This document shows, in pieces, positions 50,324 to 60,200 of a stretch of 64,000 nt of DNA. Position 1 is the first letter of the stretch. The number at the start of each line of letters is the position of its first letter. The notes under the pieces were generated by a model that saw only the letters and a program-made list of their open reading frames with translations, was not told where the DNA came from and searched no databases. Source of the DNA: Dyella sp. RRB7 (GTDB lineage Bacteria; Pseudomonadota; Gammaproteobacteria; Xanthomonadales; Rhodanobacteraceae). Both the position numbers and the translations under genes were made by a program. Location of the stretch: the NCBI RefSeq assembly GCF_022761115.1, contig NZ_JAKWJS010000002.1:248001-312000 (forward strand). Reading direction: 5' to 3'.

Positions 50324-51805
50324 CTACCACATGAATTTCAGTTCCAGCCCCAGGTAGTCGCTGTCGTGACCGCCCGCCGTGCGGATGGCCCGCCCCACGT
50401 CATAGCGCACAGCTTCCACTGCGCCGGTGAAGTTTGCGTTGAAGGCATAGTCGGCGCGCAGCTGCCCGTAGACGCCCGTCCAGTGCCCACCCTGCCCGGC
50501 CGTGCCTGGCAGCGGGATATTGGGCTGCACATAGATCGCGTCGCTGGTGGCTTCGCGCCACAGAAAACCCACCCCGCCCGTCACCGACAGCCTGGCAACC
50601 GGCTTGACGGTCACGGTGGGCTTGACGTGCAGCAGGTTGGTGTAGCCGGTAAACCCCGCCAGGGTGAAGTAATAGCCATTGGGAAACAGGGGATTGAAGG
50701 TACCCAGCGTCTGGTCGTTCGGCCGCCGGTCGCCCGAGGCTGCATCGAGCTGGATACCCAGCCGTGGATGCCAGGCCCACCCTTCCCAGGTGTATCCCAG
50801 GCGCGCGCCGGAACCCCAGGCGCTGATGCGCTTGGGGCCGACATTGCCGCGCTGGGCCATGCCCTCCAGATCCCAGTCCAGGCCGAAGGCGGAGCCGGCA
50901 AAGCGCATGTCGTAGACATCGCGCCGCTCATTGCCCGCGGCATCGAGGTATCTGGCGTTGTCCTTGCTGTAGACCGAGTAGTAGGCGGACAGCTCGTTGC
51001 GCCCGAACACCAGCCGCTCCACACGCAACGTGCTGAAACGGAAGTGGCGATTGGAGGTGTCGTCGAAGGGATGCTCGTCGTTGTATTGCACCGGCTGGCT
51101 GACAAAACCGATGAAGCGCCACTTGGCCGTCTCCCAGTCGGCCCAGATGGCGTCGAACGACTGGCGCACGTTCGGCCCGTCGCGCAGCGACACGAAACGC
51201 TGCAGGTCGAAAGCGAAATCCTGTCGTCCCACGCGTGCCTTGAACGTGCCGGCATCGAAGCGTCGCGTATAGGCGACAAACGCCAGGCGCAGATCCCACG
51301 GGTTGCGATCGGCCCCGGTGATCACGCGCTTGTTGACGGTGCGCGCGTCCTCGAACTGCACGAAACCCTGCCAGTGCTCGTCCAGATGAAGATCGGCATG
51401 GATCTGCAGGCGCTGCAACAGATAGGTGTTGGCGGCGTAACCATTCACCCCGAAGTTGGGGTCATCCACCGACTCCATCCGCTCGCGCAGATTGATGCCC
51501 AGCGACAGGTAGCTCTTGGGATCGGCCGCATTCAACGGAATGTACTTGAGCGAGTCGCCCGGCTCCGTACGCAACGCGGGATCGGCCAGCACCGACCAGT
51601 CTTCCTGCCAGCGATTGCTGCTGAGCTTGGGACGCATGGTCGCATCGGGCGCCGGCTCATCATCGGCCTCCTGCGCCATGGCCCGGCACGACCACAGCAA
51701 CAGGGTCACCGCGAGTGCGAGGCATGCCACGCCCGATCCGGCATGGCGAACGGAGCCGCCGGCGCGTCGTTGCTCACGACGGGATGACGACCCCGCTGCC
51801 CTCAT
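50324..51805 (-). CDS. alginate-export-family outer-membrane porin
   Basis: Encodes 493 residues: an N-terminal signal region (hydrophobic core VACLALAVTLLLWS, cleavage after RAMA), then a beta barrel of the alginate_exp/AlgE-like family, recognised by YLSLGINLRERMES, the FVQFEDARTVNKR strand, VGRQDFAFDLQRFVSLRDGPNVRQSFDA and the TrpPhe-type C terminus ELKFMW. Many members act as porins for small acids rather than alginate. It starts 4 bases after the VOC gene stop and probably provides outer-membrane entry for whatever the isochorismatase-amidohydrolase operon processes. Confidence 0.83.
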   Translation of the reverse strand: MRAAGSSSRREQRRAGGSVRHAGSGVACLALAVTLLLWSCRAMAQEADDEPAPDATMRPKLSSNRWQEDWSVLADPALRTEPGDSLKYIPLNAADPKSYLSLGINLRERMESVDDPNFGVNGYAANTYLLQRLQIHADLHLDEHWQGFVQFEDARTVNKRVITGADRNPWDLRLAFVAYTRRFDAGTFKARVGRQDFAFDLQRFVSLRDGPNVRQSFDAIWADWETAKWRFIGFVSQPVQYNDEHPFDDTSNRHFRFSTLRVERLVFGRNELSAYYSVYSKDNARYLDAAGNERRDVYDMRFAGSAFGLDWDLEGMAQRGNVGPKRISAWGSGARLGYTWEGWAWHPRLGIQLDAASGDRRPNDQTLGTFNPLFPNGYYFTLAGFTGYTNLLHVKPTVTVKPVARLSVTGGVGFLWREATSDAIYVQPNIPLPGTAGQGGHWTGVYGQLRADYAFNANFTGAVEAVRYDVGRAIRTAGGHDSDYLGLELKFMW

Positions 51806-51809
51806 GAAC

Positions 51810-52730
51810 CTACTTGCCGGCGCTGGCGTGGATCTCGGCGACATAGCCGCCAGGGAATTGCACGATGGCCGACTCGCGCCCCTCGCTGGTGAAGGGCGCC
51901 ACCAGCACGTTCGCGCCGTGCGCCTTTGCCTTGTCCAACGTCTCGCCGAGATTGGCCACTTCGTAGCCGGTCAGCTCATGGCCATAGGGATACGGCAGGT
52001 GGCCATCGGTGACGTGCACGATGATCTTGCCGAAGGTCGACTCGAGGCGGATGCGGCGATACGTATCATTGGGCCGACCGATTTCCACACCCGGCGCCCT
52101 GGCCTCATCGGACACTACCTTGCCATGCGAGAACTTCGCGAAGCTGCGCACGAACGCATCGGCCCGATCGGGCGACACATACACGCGGTTCTCGGGAATG
52201 GTCTGGAAAGGCGTGTAGGACGGCGGCGTGGTGTGCCAGTACAGCTGCATGTTCACGCCACCAGGCCACTGGATCACCGCATCGCGGCCGATCGGATCGG
52301 GAAAGGCCTGCACGATCACGTCCGCACCGGCCGCGCGGGCGGCGCGAATCGCCTCGTCCAGGTCGGTGACCAGATAACCCGTGCGCTCCAGCCCGAACGG
52401 ATAAGGAATCGGCGTGCGGAAGCCGAACAGCGACACCGTGCCCACCGGCGTCTGCAGCAACTGCGTGCTGGTGCTGCTGGGCGTCGGGGTAACGGTGGCG
52501 ATGCCCTGCTTGGTGCTTTGCCCGCCGAACGTAGCCAGGAAGCTGCCGACGAAACGATCGACATCCTCCGGCGCCACATAGACATGCGTGGTGTCGTACT
52601 GCGAACCCACCGCCACCACCGGTGACGTCGCGGCCTCCTTGGCGTGAACCGGCGCCAGCGCCGTCAACGACACCGTACCGACCAGCCCCAGGCCGAGGAT
52701 GACGCTTAGAAACCTTGAAGAAATGCGCAT
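51810..52730 (-). CDS. exported two-domain VOC (glyoxalase-fold) protein
   Basis: Encodes 306 residues: a 30-residue signal peptide (ending APVHA), then two VOC/glyoxalase-type domains. The first runs from TTHVYVAPEDVDRFVGSF to NMQLYWHT and the second from ENRVYVSPDRADAFVRSF to GGYVAEIHAS. The HVYV start and the closing Gln/Glu positions resemble metal-ligand sites of VOC enzymes. Export of such a protein is uncommon. AAGGAG supports the start. It shares an operon with an amidohydrolase and an outer-membrane porin. Confidence 0.75.
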   Translation of the reverse strand: MRISSRFLSVILGLGLVGTVSLTALAPVHAKEAATSPVVAVGSQYDTTHVYVAPEDVDRFVGSFLATFGGQSTKQGIATVTPTPSSTSTQLLQTPVGTVSLFGFRTPIPYPFGLERTGYLVTDLDEAIRAARAAGADVIVQAFPDPIGRDAVIQWPGGVNMQLYWHTTPPSYTPFQTIPENRVYVSPDRADAFVRSFAKFSHGKVVSDEARAPGVEIGRPNDTYRRIRLESTFGKIIVHVTDGHLPYPYGHELTGYEVANLGETLDKAKAHGANVLVAPFTSEGRESAIVQFPGGYVAEIHASAGK

Positions 52731-52807
52731 GGATGACTCCTTGAAAACGTACCCCGGATTAGAAGAATGCGCGGCCATGGAAAACCATCGCCGCGCGGCC
52801 GCGTGGG

Positions 52808-53272
52808 TTACCGTGCTTGGTTCACACGGCGGCGCAAGTCATGCCACGCCACCAGCATGAACCCGCCCACCAGTCCCAGATGTTCGAAAAACGCATTGGC
52901 GGTGGCGAAGCGCTCCGGCATCGCCATGGTCCAGAAGCGGTTGGCCAGGAAGGTCGCCGCCAGCGTGAAGACCGCCAGCAGCAAGGCGCCAAGCCAGCGC
53001 TGGAAACCCAGCAGGATCAGCAGCGAAGCGCCCAGCTCAAGCACGATGGTCGCCAGGGTGATCGGCGCCGCTGGCGACAAGCCAAAGTGCGCCGTTTCGG
53101 CCGTGGCCGAACTGAAGTCCAGCGCTTTCTGCAGGCCGCCCTGCAGATAGGCCGCACACAAGCCCAGCAAGGCCAGCCAATGCACCACAGGCGTCGCATA
53201 GAGCGATGCCCATCGCGCCGTCAAAGCACTTCCTCGCGCTTGCTGTTCACTGTTCACCACGTGCTCCCTCAC
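52808..53272 (-). CDS. DoxX-family membrane protein
   Basis: Encodes 154 residues with four membrane helices (LALLGLCAAYLQGGLQKALDF; ITLATIVLELGASLLILLGF; ALLLAVFTLAATFLANRFW; ending GLVGGFMLVAWHDL). The pattern matches DoxX/DoxD-like proteins, named from thiosulfate:quinone oxidoreductase but of unclear function in most bacteria. The GTG start overlaps the amidohydrolase stop (GTGA), so expression is coupled. Confidence 0.78.
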   Translation of the reverse strand: MREHVVNSEQQARGSALTARWASLYATPVVHWLALLGLCAAYLQGGLQKALDFSSATAETAHFGLSPAAPITLATIVLELGASLLILLGFQRWLGALLLAVFTLAATFLANRFWTMAMPERFATANAFFEHLGLVGGFMLVAWHDLRRRVNQAR

Positions 53273-55143
53273 AGGGCCCAGCAGGCGCAGCCCAGCGCAC
53301 CCCAGAACGACTTCAGGTCCGCGACGGGCAGCTTGCTGGCCCAGGCTCCGGCGTGGTCATGCCCATGCAGGCCACAGGCATGCGCGCATCCACAGGCGGC
53401 CGGCGCCGCGGTGGCAACGCGCGGCTGCGCCCATGCGCCGTAGCCGCCATAGACACGCACCGGCGACCATTCCGGCATCGCCGCGGGCACCTCCACTTCG
53501 TCCAGGGAGGAAAACTCGCCGCTGCCGTACACCACGCGTCCGCCGACGATGGTCAGCAGCGAAGTGGTGTCGGCGATGTCGTCCTCGGGACAACCGAAGA
53601 AATCGCGATCGGGCACCACCAGGTCCGCCAGCTGCCCCACCGCGATACGCCCCTTCTTGCCTTCTTCGTTGGAAAACCAGGTGACGTACTCGGTCCACAT
53701 GCGCAAGGCCGTTTCGCGGTCCAGGCAGTTGCGACGCGGGTAAAGCCCCAAGCCACCCACCGTCTTGCCGGTGATCAACCAGGCTAGTGACACCCATGGG
53801 TTGTAGGACGCCACGCGGGTGGCATCGGTACCGGCGGACACCTTGACGCCCTTCTCCAGCATGCGCGCCACCGGCGGGGTTGCCTGCGCCGCGGCCGCGC
53901 CATAGCGCTCGACGAAATATTCGCCCTGGTAGGCCATGCGGTGCTGCACGGCAATGCCGCCGCCCAACGCCGCGATGCGATCGATCGAGCGTTCCGAGAT
54001 CGTCTCCGCATGATCGAAGAACCAGTTAAGACCCTGCAGTGGAATGTCCTTGTTGACCTTCTCGAACACGTCCAGCGAGCGGCTGATGGTTTCGTCGTAG
54101 GTGGCGTGCATGCGCCAGGGCCAGCGGTTTTCGGCCAGGATGCGCACCACCTCTTCCAGCTCGCCCTCCATCTGCGGCGGCATATCGGGGCGCGGCTGGC
54201 GGAAATCCTCGAAGTCCGCAGCCGAGAACACCAGCATCTCGCCCGCGCCGTTATGACGGAAATAATCGTCGCCCTGCTTGTACTTGGAGGTGCGCGTCCA
54301 GTTGAGGAAGTCGTCCTTCTCCTGCTTCGGCTTCTGCGTGAACAGGTTGTAGGCAAGCCGAATGGTGAGCTGGCCATCGGCGGACAGCTTCTCGATGACG
54401 GCGTAGTCCTCGGGATAGTTCTGAAAACCGCCACCGGCATCGATGGCGCCGGTAACGCCCAGCCGATTCAACTCGCGCATGAAGTGCCGCGTGGAGTTGA
54501 GCTGGTAGTCGAAGGGAAGCTTGGGGCCCTTCGCCAGCGTGGCATACAGGATGTTCGCGTTGGGCTTGGCCAACAGCAGCCCGGTCGGGTTGCCGGAAGC
54601 ATCACGCACGATCTGGCCGCCCGGCGGCTCGGGGGTGTCCTTGGTGTAGCCGACCACGCGCAAGGCCGCCGCATTGAGTATGGCGCGGTCATACAGGTGC
54701 AGCAGGAACACCGGCGTGTCGGGCGCCACGGCATTGAGTTCATCGATGGTCGGCAAGCGTTTCTCGACAAACTGGTGCTCGGTGAAGCCGCCCACCACGC
54801 GCACCCATTGCGGCGACGGCGTGATAGCGACCTGGCGCTTGAGCATGGCCATGGCATCGGCCAGCGAACGCACGCCGTCCCAGCGCAATTCCATATTGAA
54901 GTTCAGCCCGCCGCGAATGATGTGCAGGTGGTTGTCGATCAAGCCCGGCAACACCCGCCGCCCCTTGAGGTCGACCACGCGCGTGCGCGGACCGGCCAGC
55001 GGCAGGATCTCCGCTACCTGGCCGACGGCCACGAACTTGCCGTCGGCGATGGCCACGGCGTCCGCCTCCGGACGGGAGCGATCGAGCGTGGTGAAGCGAC
55101 CGCCGTGCAGGATCAGGTCAGGCGTACTCGTCGTGCTGCTCAT
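53269..55143 (-). CDS. amidohydrolase (YtcJ-like) with Cys/His-rich tail
   Basis: Encodes 624 residues of the metal-dependent amidohydrolase 3 family. The N-terminal composite domain (LILHGGRFTTLD) leads to the barrel with metal-ligand motif GLIDNHLHIIRGG, then MHATYDE, DHAETIS, QHRMAYQGEYFVERYG and the SAGTDATR segment carrying the catalytic aspartate. About the last 60 residues are not typical: they include CGCAHACGLHGHDHAG and end with GCACWAL, a possible metal-binding tail. The substrate is unknown. It overlaps both neighbours by 4 bases, so it is the core of the operon. Confidence 0.82.
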   Translation of the reverse strand: MSSTTSTPDLILHGGRFTTLDRSRPEADAVAIADGKFVAVGQVAEILPLAGPRTRVVDLKGRRVLPGLIDNHLHIIRGGLNFNMELRWDGVRSLADAMAMLKRQVAITPSPQWVRVVGGFTEHQFVEKRLPTIDELNAVAPDTPVFLLHLYDRAILNAAALRVVGYTKDTPEPPGGQIVRDASGNPTGLLLAKPNANILYATLAKGPKLPFDYQLNSTRHFMRELNRLGVTGAIDAGGGFQNYPEDYAVIEKLSADGQLTIRLAYNLFTQKPKQEKDDFLNWTRTSKYKQGDDYFRHNGAGEMLVFSAADFEDFRQPRPDMPPQMEGELEEVVRILAENRWPWRMHATYDETISRSLDVFEKVNKDIPLQGLNWFFDHAETISERSIDRIAALGGGIAVQHRMAYQGEYFVERYGAAAAQATPPVARMLEKGVKVSAGTDATRVASYNPWVSLAWLITGKTVGGLGLYPRRNCLDRETALRMWTEYVTWFSNEEGKKGRIAVGQLADLVVPDRDFFGCPEDDIADTTSLLTIVGGRVVYGSGEFSSLDEVEVPAAMPEWSPVRVYGGYGAWAQPRVATAAPAACGCAHACGLHGHDHAGAWASKLPVADLKSFWGALGCACWAL

Positions 55144-55418
55144 GAACTAGCCTCCTTGTCATCGCGCTCAAGCGGCGCACAGCGGGCCTTGGGCAATTCG
55201 CCAAACACATGCGGCTTGACCTGTTCCCCCACCCAGCTGGTCGAAATGGATTGGCGGTGCCAGAGGTTCTTCACCAACGGCGGCAGTTGCTCCCCGGCCA
55301 GGATGCCAAGCAAACCCACCAGGGCCACCACTGGCGGCGCGGGCGAGCGGACATTCAGCACGCCGTAGATCACGCCTACCAGCACCCCGACAGCGAGAGA
55401 GATCAAATAGAGTTTCAT
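55140..55418 (-). CDS. XapX-domain (DUF1427) membrane protein
   Basis: Encodes 92 residues. The first 50 form two helices of the XapX domain (MKLYLISLAVGVLVGVIYG, then RSPAPPVVALVGLLGILAGEQ), named after a xanthosine-permease-linked protein; the function is unknown. XapX genes are repeatedly found beside isochorismatase-like and amidohydrolase genes. The start at 55418 begins the domain precisely; upstream codons up to 55457 lack similarity. The gene overlaps the amidohydrolase start by 4 bases. Confidence 0.78.
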   Translation of the reverse strand: MKLYLISLAVGVLVGVIYGVLNVRSPAPPVVALVGLLGILAGEQLPPLVKNLWHRQSISTSWVGEQVKPHVFGELPKARCAPLERDDKEASS

Positions 55419-55460
55419 GGCTATACCTCGTGGCGCGCCCGGGCGACCGCCACTCAATGC

Positions 55461-56114
55461 TCAACCCTCGTGCGCCCCGAACATGCTCCTGGCGTAGATG
55501 ATGCCCAGGCCATAGGAGCCACCGAAGCGCCTGGCGATGCCGGTGGTGCTGTCATAGCTTTCGGTGCGGGCCCAGTCGCGCTGCAATTCCAGCAGATACT
55601 GCAGCGACGTCATCGGCCGGGCGCCGGCCTGCACCATGCGATCCATGGCGCGATTGTGGGCTTCGGCCGAAACATCACCGCAGGCATCGGCCACCACATA
55701 CACCTCGAAGCCCTGGTCCAGCGCGGACAGCGTGGGCCCGACGATGCAGACCGAGGTCCACAGGCCGGCCAGCACCAGCCGCCCCTTGCCGATTTCATTG
55801 ACCCGCTTGATGACGGCCGCATCCTCCCAGGTATTCATCGAGGTGCGATCGAGCAACGCCTGACCGGGGAACGGATCGGTCACCTCGCTGAACATGGGCC
55901 CGGAAAAGCTCTTTTCCGCCACCGTGGTAAGAATGGTCGGCACCTTGAAGCTGGCCGCCGCATGCGCCACCAGCGCGGCGTTGTTGCGCAAGGTGATGGC
56001 GTCGATGGAATGCGTCGCGAACGACATCTGCGACTGGAAATCGATCATGATCAGTGCATGATCCTTGGGCGTGATCAGCTGCTTGCTCGGGGTTGGGGTT
56101 GCGGTAATCGCCAT
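55461..56114 (-). CDS. isochorismatase-like cysteine hydrolase (YcaC type)
   Basis: Encodes 217 residues of the isochorismatase-like hydrolase superfamily. The catalytic aspartate lies in ALIMIDFQSQM near residue 25, a lysine in TTVAEKSFSG, and the nucleophilic cysteine in GLWTSVCIVGPTL. The pattern is that of the YcaC-like group rather than true isochorismatase. AGGAGAAAG supports the start. This is the first gene of the operon running through XapX, amidohydrolase, DoxX, VOC protein and porin. Confidence 0.85.
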   Translation of the reverse strand: MAITATPTPSKQLITPKDHALIMIDFQSQMSFATHSIDAITLRNNAALVAHAAASFKVPTILTTVAEKSFSGPMFSEVTDPFPGQALLDRTSMNTWEDAAVIKRVNEIGKGRLVLAGLWTSVCIVGPTLSALDQGFEVYVVADACGDVSAEAHNRAMDRMVQAGARPMTSLQYLLELQRDWARTESYDSTTGIARRFGGSYGLGIIYARSMFGAHEG

Positions 56115-56479
56115 GGGCTTTCTCCTAACGTTGTTGATGAGTGCATGTGTCGACTGCGCATGACGCAGCCGATGGTTGACGTAAGTCGAAACCGAACGGA
56201 CTTCTCCGGAAGCCCCACTACCCGCGGAGTGCGTGCGGGACGATGCATTCGCGTCCGTAAGAGCTGCGTGAATGGAAGGTGCGAAACAGCGGTGAATCCC
56301 CGCCTATTTTTCCGAAATGGCGCACGATGCGTAGCCCTATCGCGGCACATCTGCACTACCCGATCAGGTAGTGCGGCGACCGACGCGAGACAGGCAAAAA
56401 AAAGCAATGCAGGAAACGACAAGGCACTTGTTTCAGCGCCGTTACAAATGCACACGCCATGTTCCCGCAACGATGCCGA
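56115..56479. promoter_or_regulatory. promoter region of the hydrolase operon
   Basis: This 365-base gap lies between the response-regulator gene and the isochorismatase-like gene and holds no supportable coding sequence. Near its far end is a perfect inverted repeat GCACTACC-N6-GGTAGTGC (listed separately), and an A-run (56397-56404). The promoter of the hydrolase operon should be in the 100-150 bases next to 56114, but I see no clear -35/-10 pair. Confidence 0.5.
56353..56374. promoter_or_regulatory. GCACTACC-N6-GGTAGTGC operator-like inverted repeat
   Basis: A perfect 22-bp inverted repeat with CGATCA in the middle. The CTACC-N6-GGTAG core resembles sites of LuxR/NarL-type regulators, and a NarL-type response regulator gene is about 100 bp away. 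It lies 239-260 bp before the hydrolase operon start. Confidence 0.5.
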
Positions 56480-57112
56480 TCAGGTATCGAAGAAGCCACG
56501 ATTCCTGGCCAGCGTGACGGCATGCGTGCGATCCAGCGCGCCCAGCTTGGTCATGATGTTTTTCAGCCGCGCCTTCACGGTGTCTTCGGAAATGCACAGG
56601 ATGTCGGCGATGCGCTTGTTGGTATGCCCGGTGGCCACCAGGCGCAACACGCTCAGTTCGCGGTCGCTGAGCATCTCGGACCAGGCATGCGAGGCGATCT
56701 CGCCCGCCACTTCCGATGCCACGACACGCCTTCCGTTCATCACCGAGCGAATCGCCGCCAGGATTTCATCGCGCGTCGCCGTCTTGAGCAGATAAGCGCT
56801 GGCGCCGAAGGTCAGCGCGCGCTTGACCCGGGCATCGCCGGGGTACGAGGTCAACACGATGATCCGCGCGTCGGGGAATTCGCCGCCAATGGCCGCAATG
56901 GCCTGCAGGCCATCCACGCCGGGCATCTGCAGGTCGACCAGGGCGACGTCGGGCCGCAATTCCCGGAACCTCACGATGGCCTCGGCGCCGTCGGCGGCCT
57001 GGCCGATCACCACCATGTCATGGCCACTCTCGACGGCAGCCGCAATACCGTCGCGCATGACGGGGTGATCGTCGGCGATGAGTACCCGGATGCCATCCGC
57101 CCGACCTGTCAC
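56480..57112 (-). CDS. NarL/FixJ-family response regulator
   Basis: Encodes 210 residues: a receiver domain (IRVLIADDHPVMRDGI; phosphorylated aspartate in VALVDLQMPG; LTSYPGD; LLKTATRDE) and a LuxR-type helix-turn-helix (LSDRELSVLRLVATGHTNKRIADILCISEDTVKARLKNI split over residues about 145-185). The GTG at 57112 is preferred because GGGAG lies 7-8 bases before it; a GTG at 57148 would add 12 residues without a site. The partner is almost surely the divergently encoded histidine kinase. A LuxR-type inverted repeat lies downstream toward the hydrolase operon. Confidence 0.9.
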   Translation of the reverse strand: MTGRADGIRVLIADDHPVMRDGIAAAVESGHDMVVIGQAADGAEAIVRFRELRPDVALVDLQMPGVDGLQAIAAIGGEFPDARIIVLTSYPGDARVKRALTFGASAYLLKTATRDEILAAIRSVMNGRRVVASEVAGEIASHAWSEMLSDRELSVLRLVATGHTNKRIADILCISEDTVKARLKNIMTKLGALDRTHAVTLARNRGFFDT

Positions 57113-57285
57113 AATCTTTTCTCCCGCCCCAGACGAGCCACCCGCCACACTATCTTGCTCGGTACTGGCGTGTTCAATGCCCGATCGGGTGATTATGCGT
57201 TCGCGACGTACACCTTATGAAGCGTCGCTGCGGGCGATATGCTGGCGACGGACACGGCAGTTCAGCAGCGGTGATGATGTCGGCA

Positions 57286-60200
57286 ATGAGCAGATGGATT
57301 TCCGGTATCCGTGCGCGCGCCTGGCGGCCACGCGACGCCGGCGTGTGGGCGCTCCTGCAGCCGGTCCGTACCGCCGCGGTCTTGCTGCTTGGCGTGCTGA
57401 CATGCCTGCGTGCCAATGCCCTGCCTGACGACCCCGCCGGGTTTCGCCGGACCATGTGGACGATCGACTCGGGCGCGCCCGCAGACATCTGGGCGCTCGC
57501 GCAAGGAACAAACGGCTATCTGTGGCTGGGCACCGGCAATGGGCTGTATCGCTTCGATGGCGTGCGCTTCGAGCGGTTCGAACCGCTGGCCGGCGAACAA
57601 TTCCGTTCCAACGACATCACTGCCTTGAGCATGCTGCCCGACGGCTCGCTGTGGATAGGTTTCTACTACGGTGGCGCCAGCGTGATGCGTGCCGGGCACC
57701 TGCGTCACTACATGGCGGGCGAATCCTTCCCCAGTGGCACCGTGCTCACTTTTGCACAAACCGGCAACGGCACCGTATGGGCCGCCACCGAGGGCGGCCT
57801 GGCCCGCTTCGACGGACAGCAATGGCATACCGTCGGCACCGACTGGAACTACCCGTCCCACCGCGCCGACTGGCTCACCGTCAGCCGCGACGGCACCCTC
57901 TGGGTGACCACCGGCGAAACCTTGGTGTTCCTGCCTCGGGGCGGGCATCGCTTCGAAGCCACCGGACTGCCCGTATACAAGTACGGCGTCGTCACGCAGG
58001 CGCCCGATGGCACGCTATGGCTGTCCGAACACCAGCACGGCACCCGCGCCCTGCCCGGCCTCAGCGCCGATCATCCTCAGCTGGGCCCAACGCCCGTATT
58101 GCCGGACAGCGATGCCAGCTGGGCCCATCGCCTGCTGTTCGACCGCTACCGCAACCTGTGGGGCACCAGCGTCGACAAGGGCGGCGTCTTTCGTGTTGCA
58201 TCGCCCGAACGCTTCAATGACGGCCGGGCACTGACGCCAGGCGACTTCGCCGAAAAGATCGATCGTGCCGGCGGCCTGGCGAGCAACCGCACGGTACCGC
58301 TGCTGCAGGATGCCGAAGGCACCGTCTGGGCTGGCACCAACATGGGGCTGGTGAGTTTCCACCGGAACAATGTAGTGGTGCCCTCGGGCGTGCCACTGGG
58401 CACGGCCGCCACTTATGCCATGGCGATGGATGCCAGCGGCACCGTATGGGTGATCAACGACGGCACCCTGTTTCGCATGACCGACGCAGGCGCCGAGCCC
58501 ATACGGCACGACCTGCACGACGTGAGCGATGCGCTGTTCGGCAGCGACGGCACGCTATGGATGGTGGGGCGAAACCTGATCTTTGCCTTGCGCGGCAACG
58601 CTATCGAAAGCATTCCGCTGCCGCTGCAGGGGATGTCCAAGGTCAACGCACTGGCCCTGGATCCTGCGAGTCATCCATGGGTGGCGCTCGCCGATCACGG
58701 GCTCTACCGCTGGCAGGGCAACCAATGGCTCCCCGTTCGCCCGGATGCGTCGCTGGATCGCTTGACACCCACCGCGCTGGCGACCGACGCCGCCGGCCAC
58801 CTGTGGGCCGGCTATCCCGACAACTGCATCGCCGATGTCGACGGCCACACCGTGCGCATCTATACCGCCGCGGATGGCTTGCGCGTGGGCAATGTCACCA
58901 CCCTCAATGTCAGCGGCAAGGACGTCCTGATCGGCGGCGAGCTTGGCCTGGCCCGACTGCGCGCCGGCCACATCCAATCGATGGTGATCGACGGCAGCGA
59001 AGCATTCAGCGGCATCACGGGCATTGCCGAAACCGCCAACGGCGACGTGTGGCTCAACGCCGGCAAGGGTGTCGTCCGCGTGGCGGCCCAGGAAGTGGAC
59101 GCGGCGTTTCAGCAACCCGGCTATCGGCCGGCCTATCGCCTGTTTGATTATCGCGACGGCCTGCCAGGCATCGCGGTACAAGCAGCCAAGGTGCCCACAG
59201 CATTGATCGACCCCAGCCAGCGCATCTGGTTTCTGACCAGCCAGGGACCGGCCTGGATGGCGCCGGGTCATCTGCACAGCAACCGGCTGCCGCCGCCGGT
59301 GTTGATCCTGGGGCTCAATGCCAACGGCACGCACTATGCGCCCGCAAAAGTGTTGCAACTGCCCAAGGGCACCAACAACCTGCAGTTGCAATACACCGCC
59401 ACCAGCCTGGCCGTGCCCGGACGCGTGACCTTCCGCTATCGCCTCGATGGGGTCGACACGGCCTGGCAGGACGCCGGCAATCGTCGCGAAGCGTTCTACT
59501 CCAACCTCGCGCCCGGCCTTTATCGTTTTCATGTGATCGCCGCGAACGACGACGGCGTCTGGAACAACCAAGGGGCCGAGCTTCGCTTCACCATCCAGCC
59601 CTGGTTCTACCAGACCCCATGGTTCTACGCCTTGTGCGCGCTGGCGTTGCTCGCACTGGTAGCGATCTTCTTTGCCTGGCGCATGCGCCTGGCCGCCGAG
59701 CGCGTGCACTTGCAGCTTACCGAGCGCATGAACGAGCGCGAGCGCATCGCGCGCGATATCCACGATACGCTGCTGCAGGGCGTGCAAGGACTGCTGCTGC
59801 GCCTGCAAGCCATGCTGGCCGGCATGGCGCCGGACGACAAACGCACCCATGTGCTCAGGGCCGCGGTGGAACAGGCCCGGCAGATGGTGATCGAGGGGCG
59901 CGGCAAGATCATTTCGTTGCGCGGCGACGGCCCGCAATACACCGAGCTGGTGCAGTCGCTGCTGGCGGTGGGCGAAAACCTGGCGTCGCTGTATCCCACC
60001 ACGTTCCATATCACCACGGAAGGCAAGCCACGCGCGCTGCTGCCCAGCGCGTTCGACGAAATCGTGGACATCGTCCGCGAGGGCATCCGCAACGCCTTCA
60101 TCCATGCCCAGGCCACCCGGGTGGACGTGCATGTCGCCTACGAAACGCGAGTGCTGCGCATCGTGGTTTCCGACGACGGCGGCGGCATCGACGATGCCAC

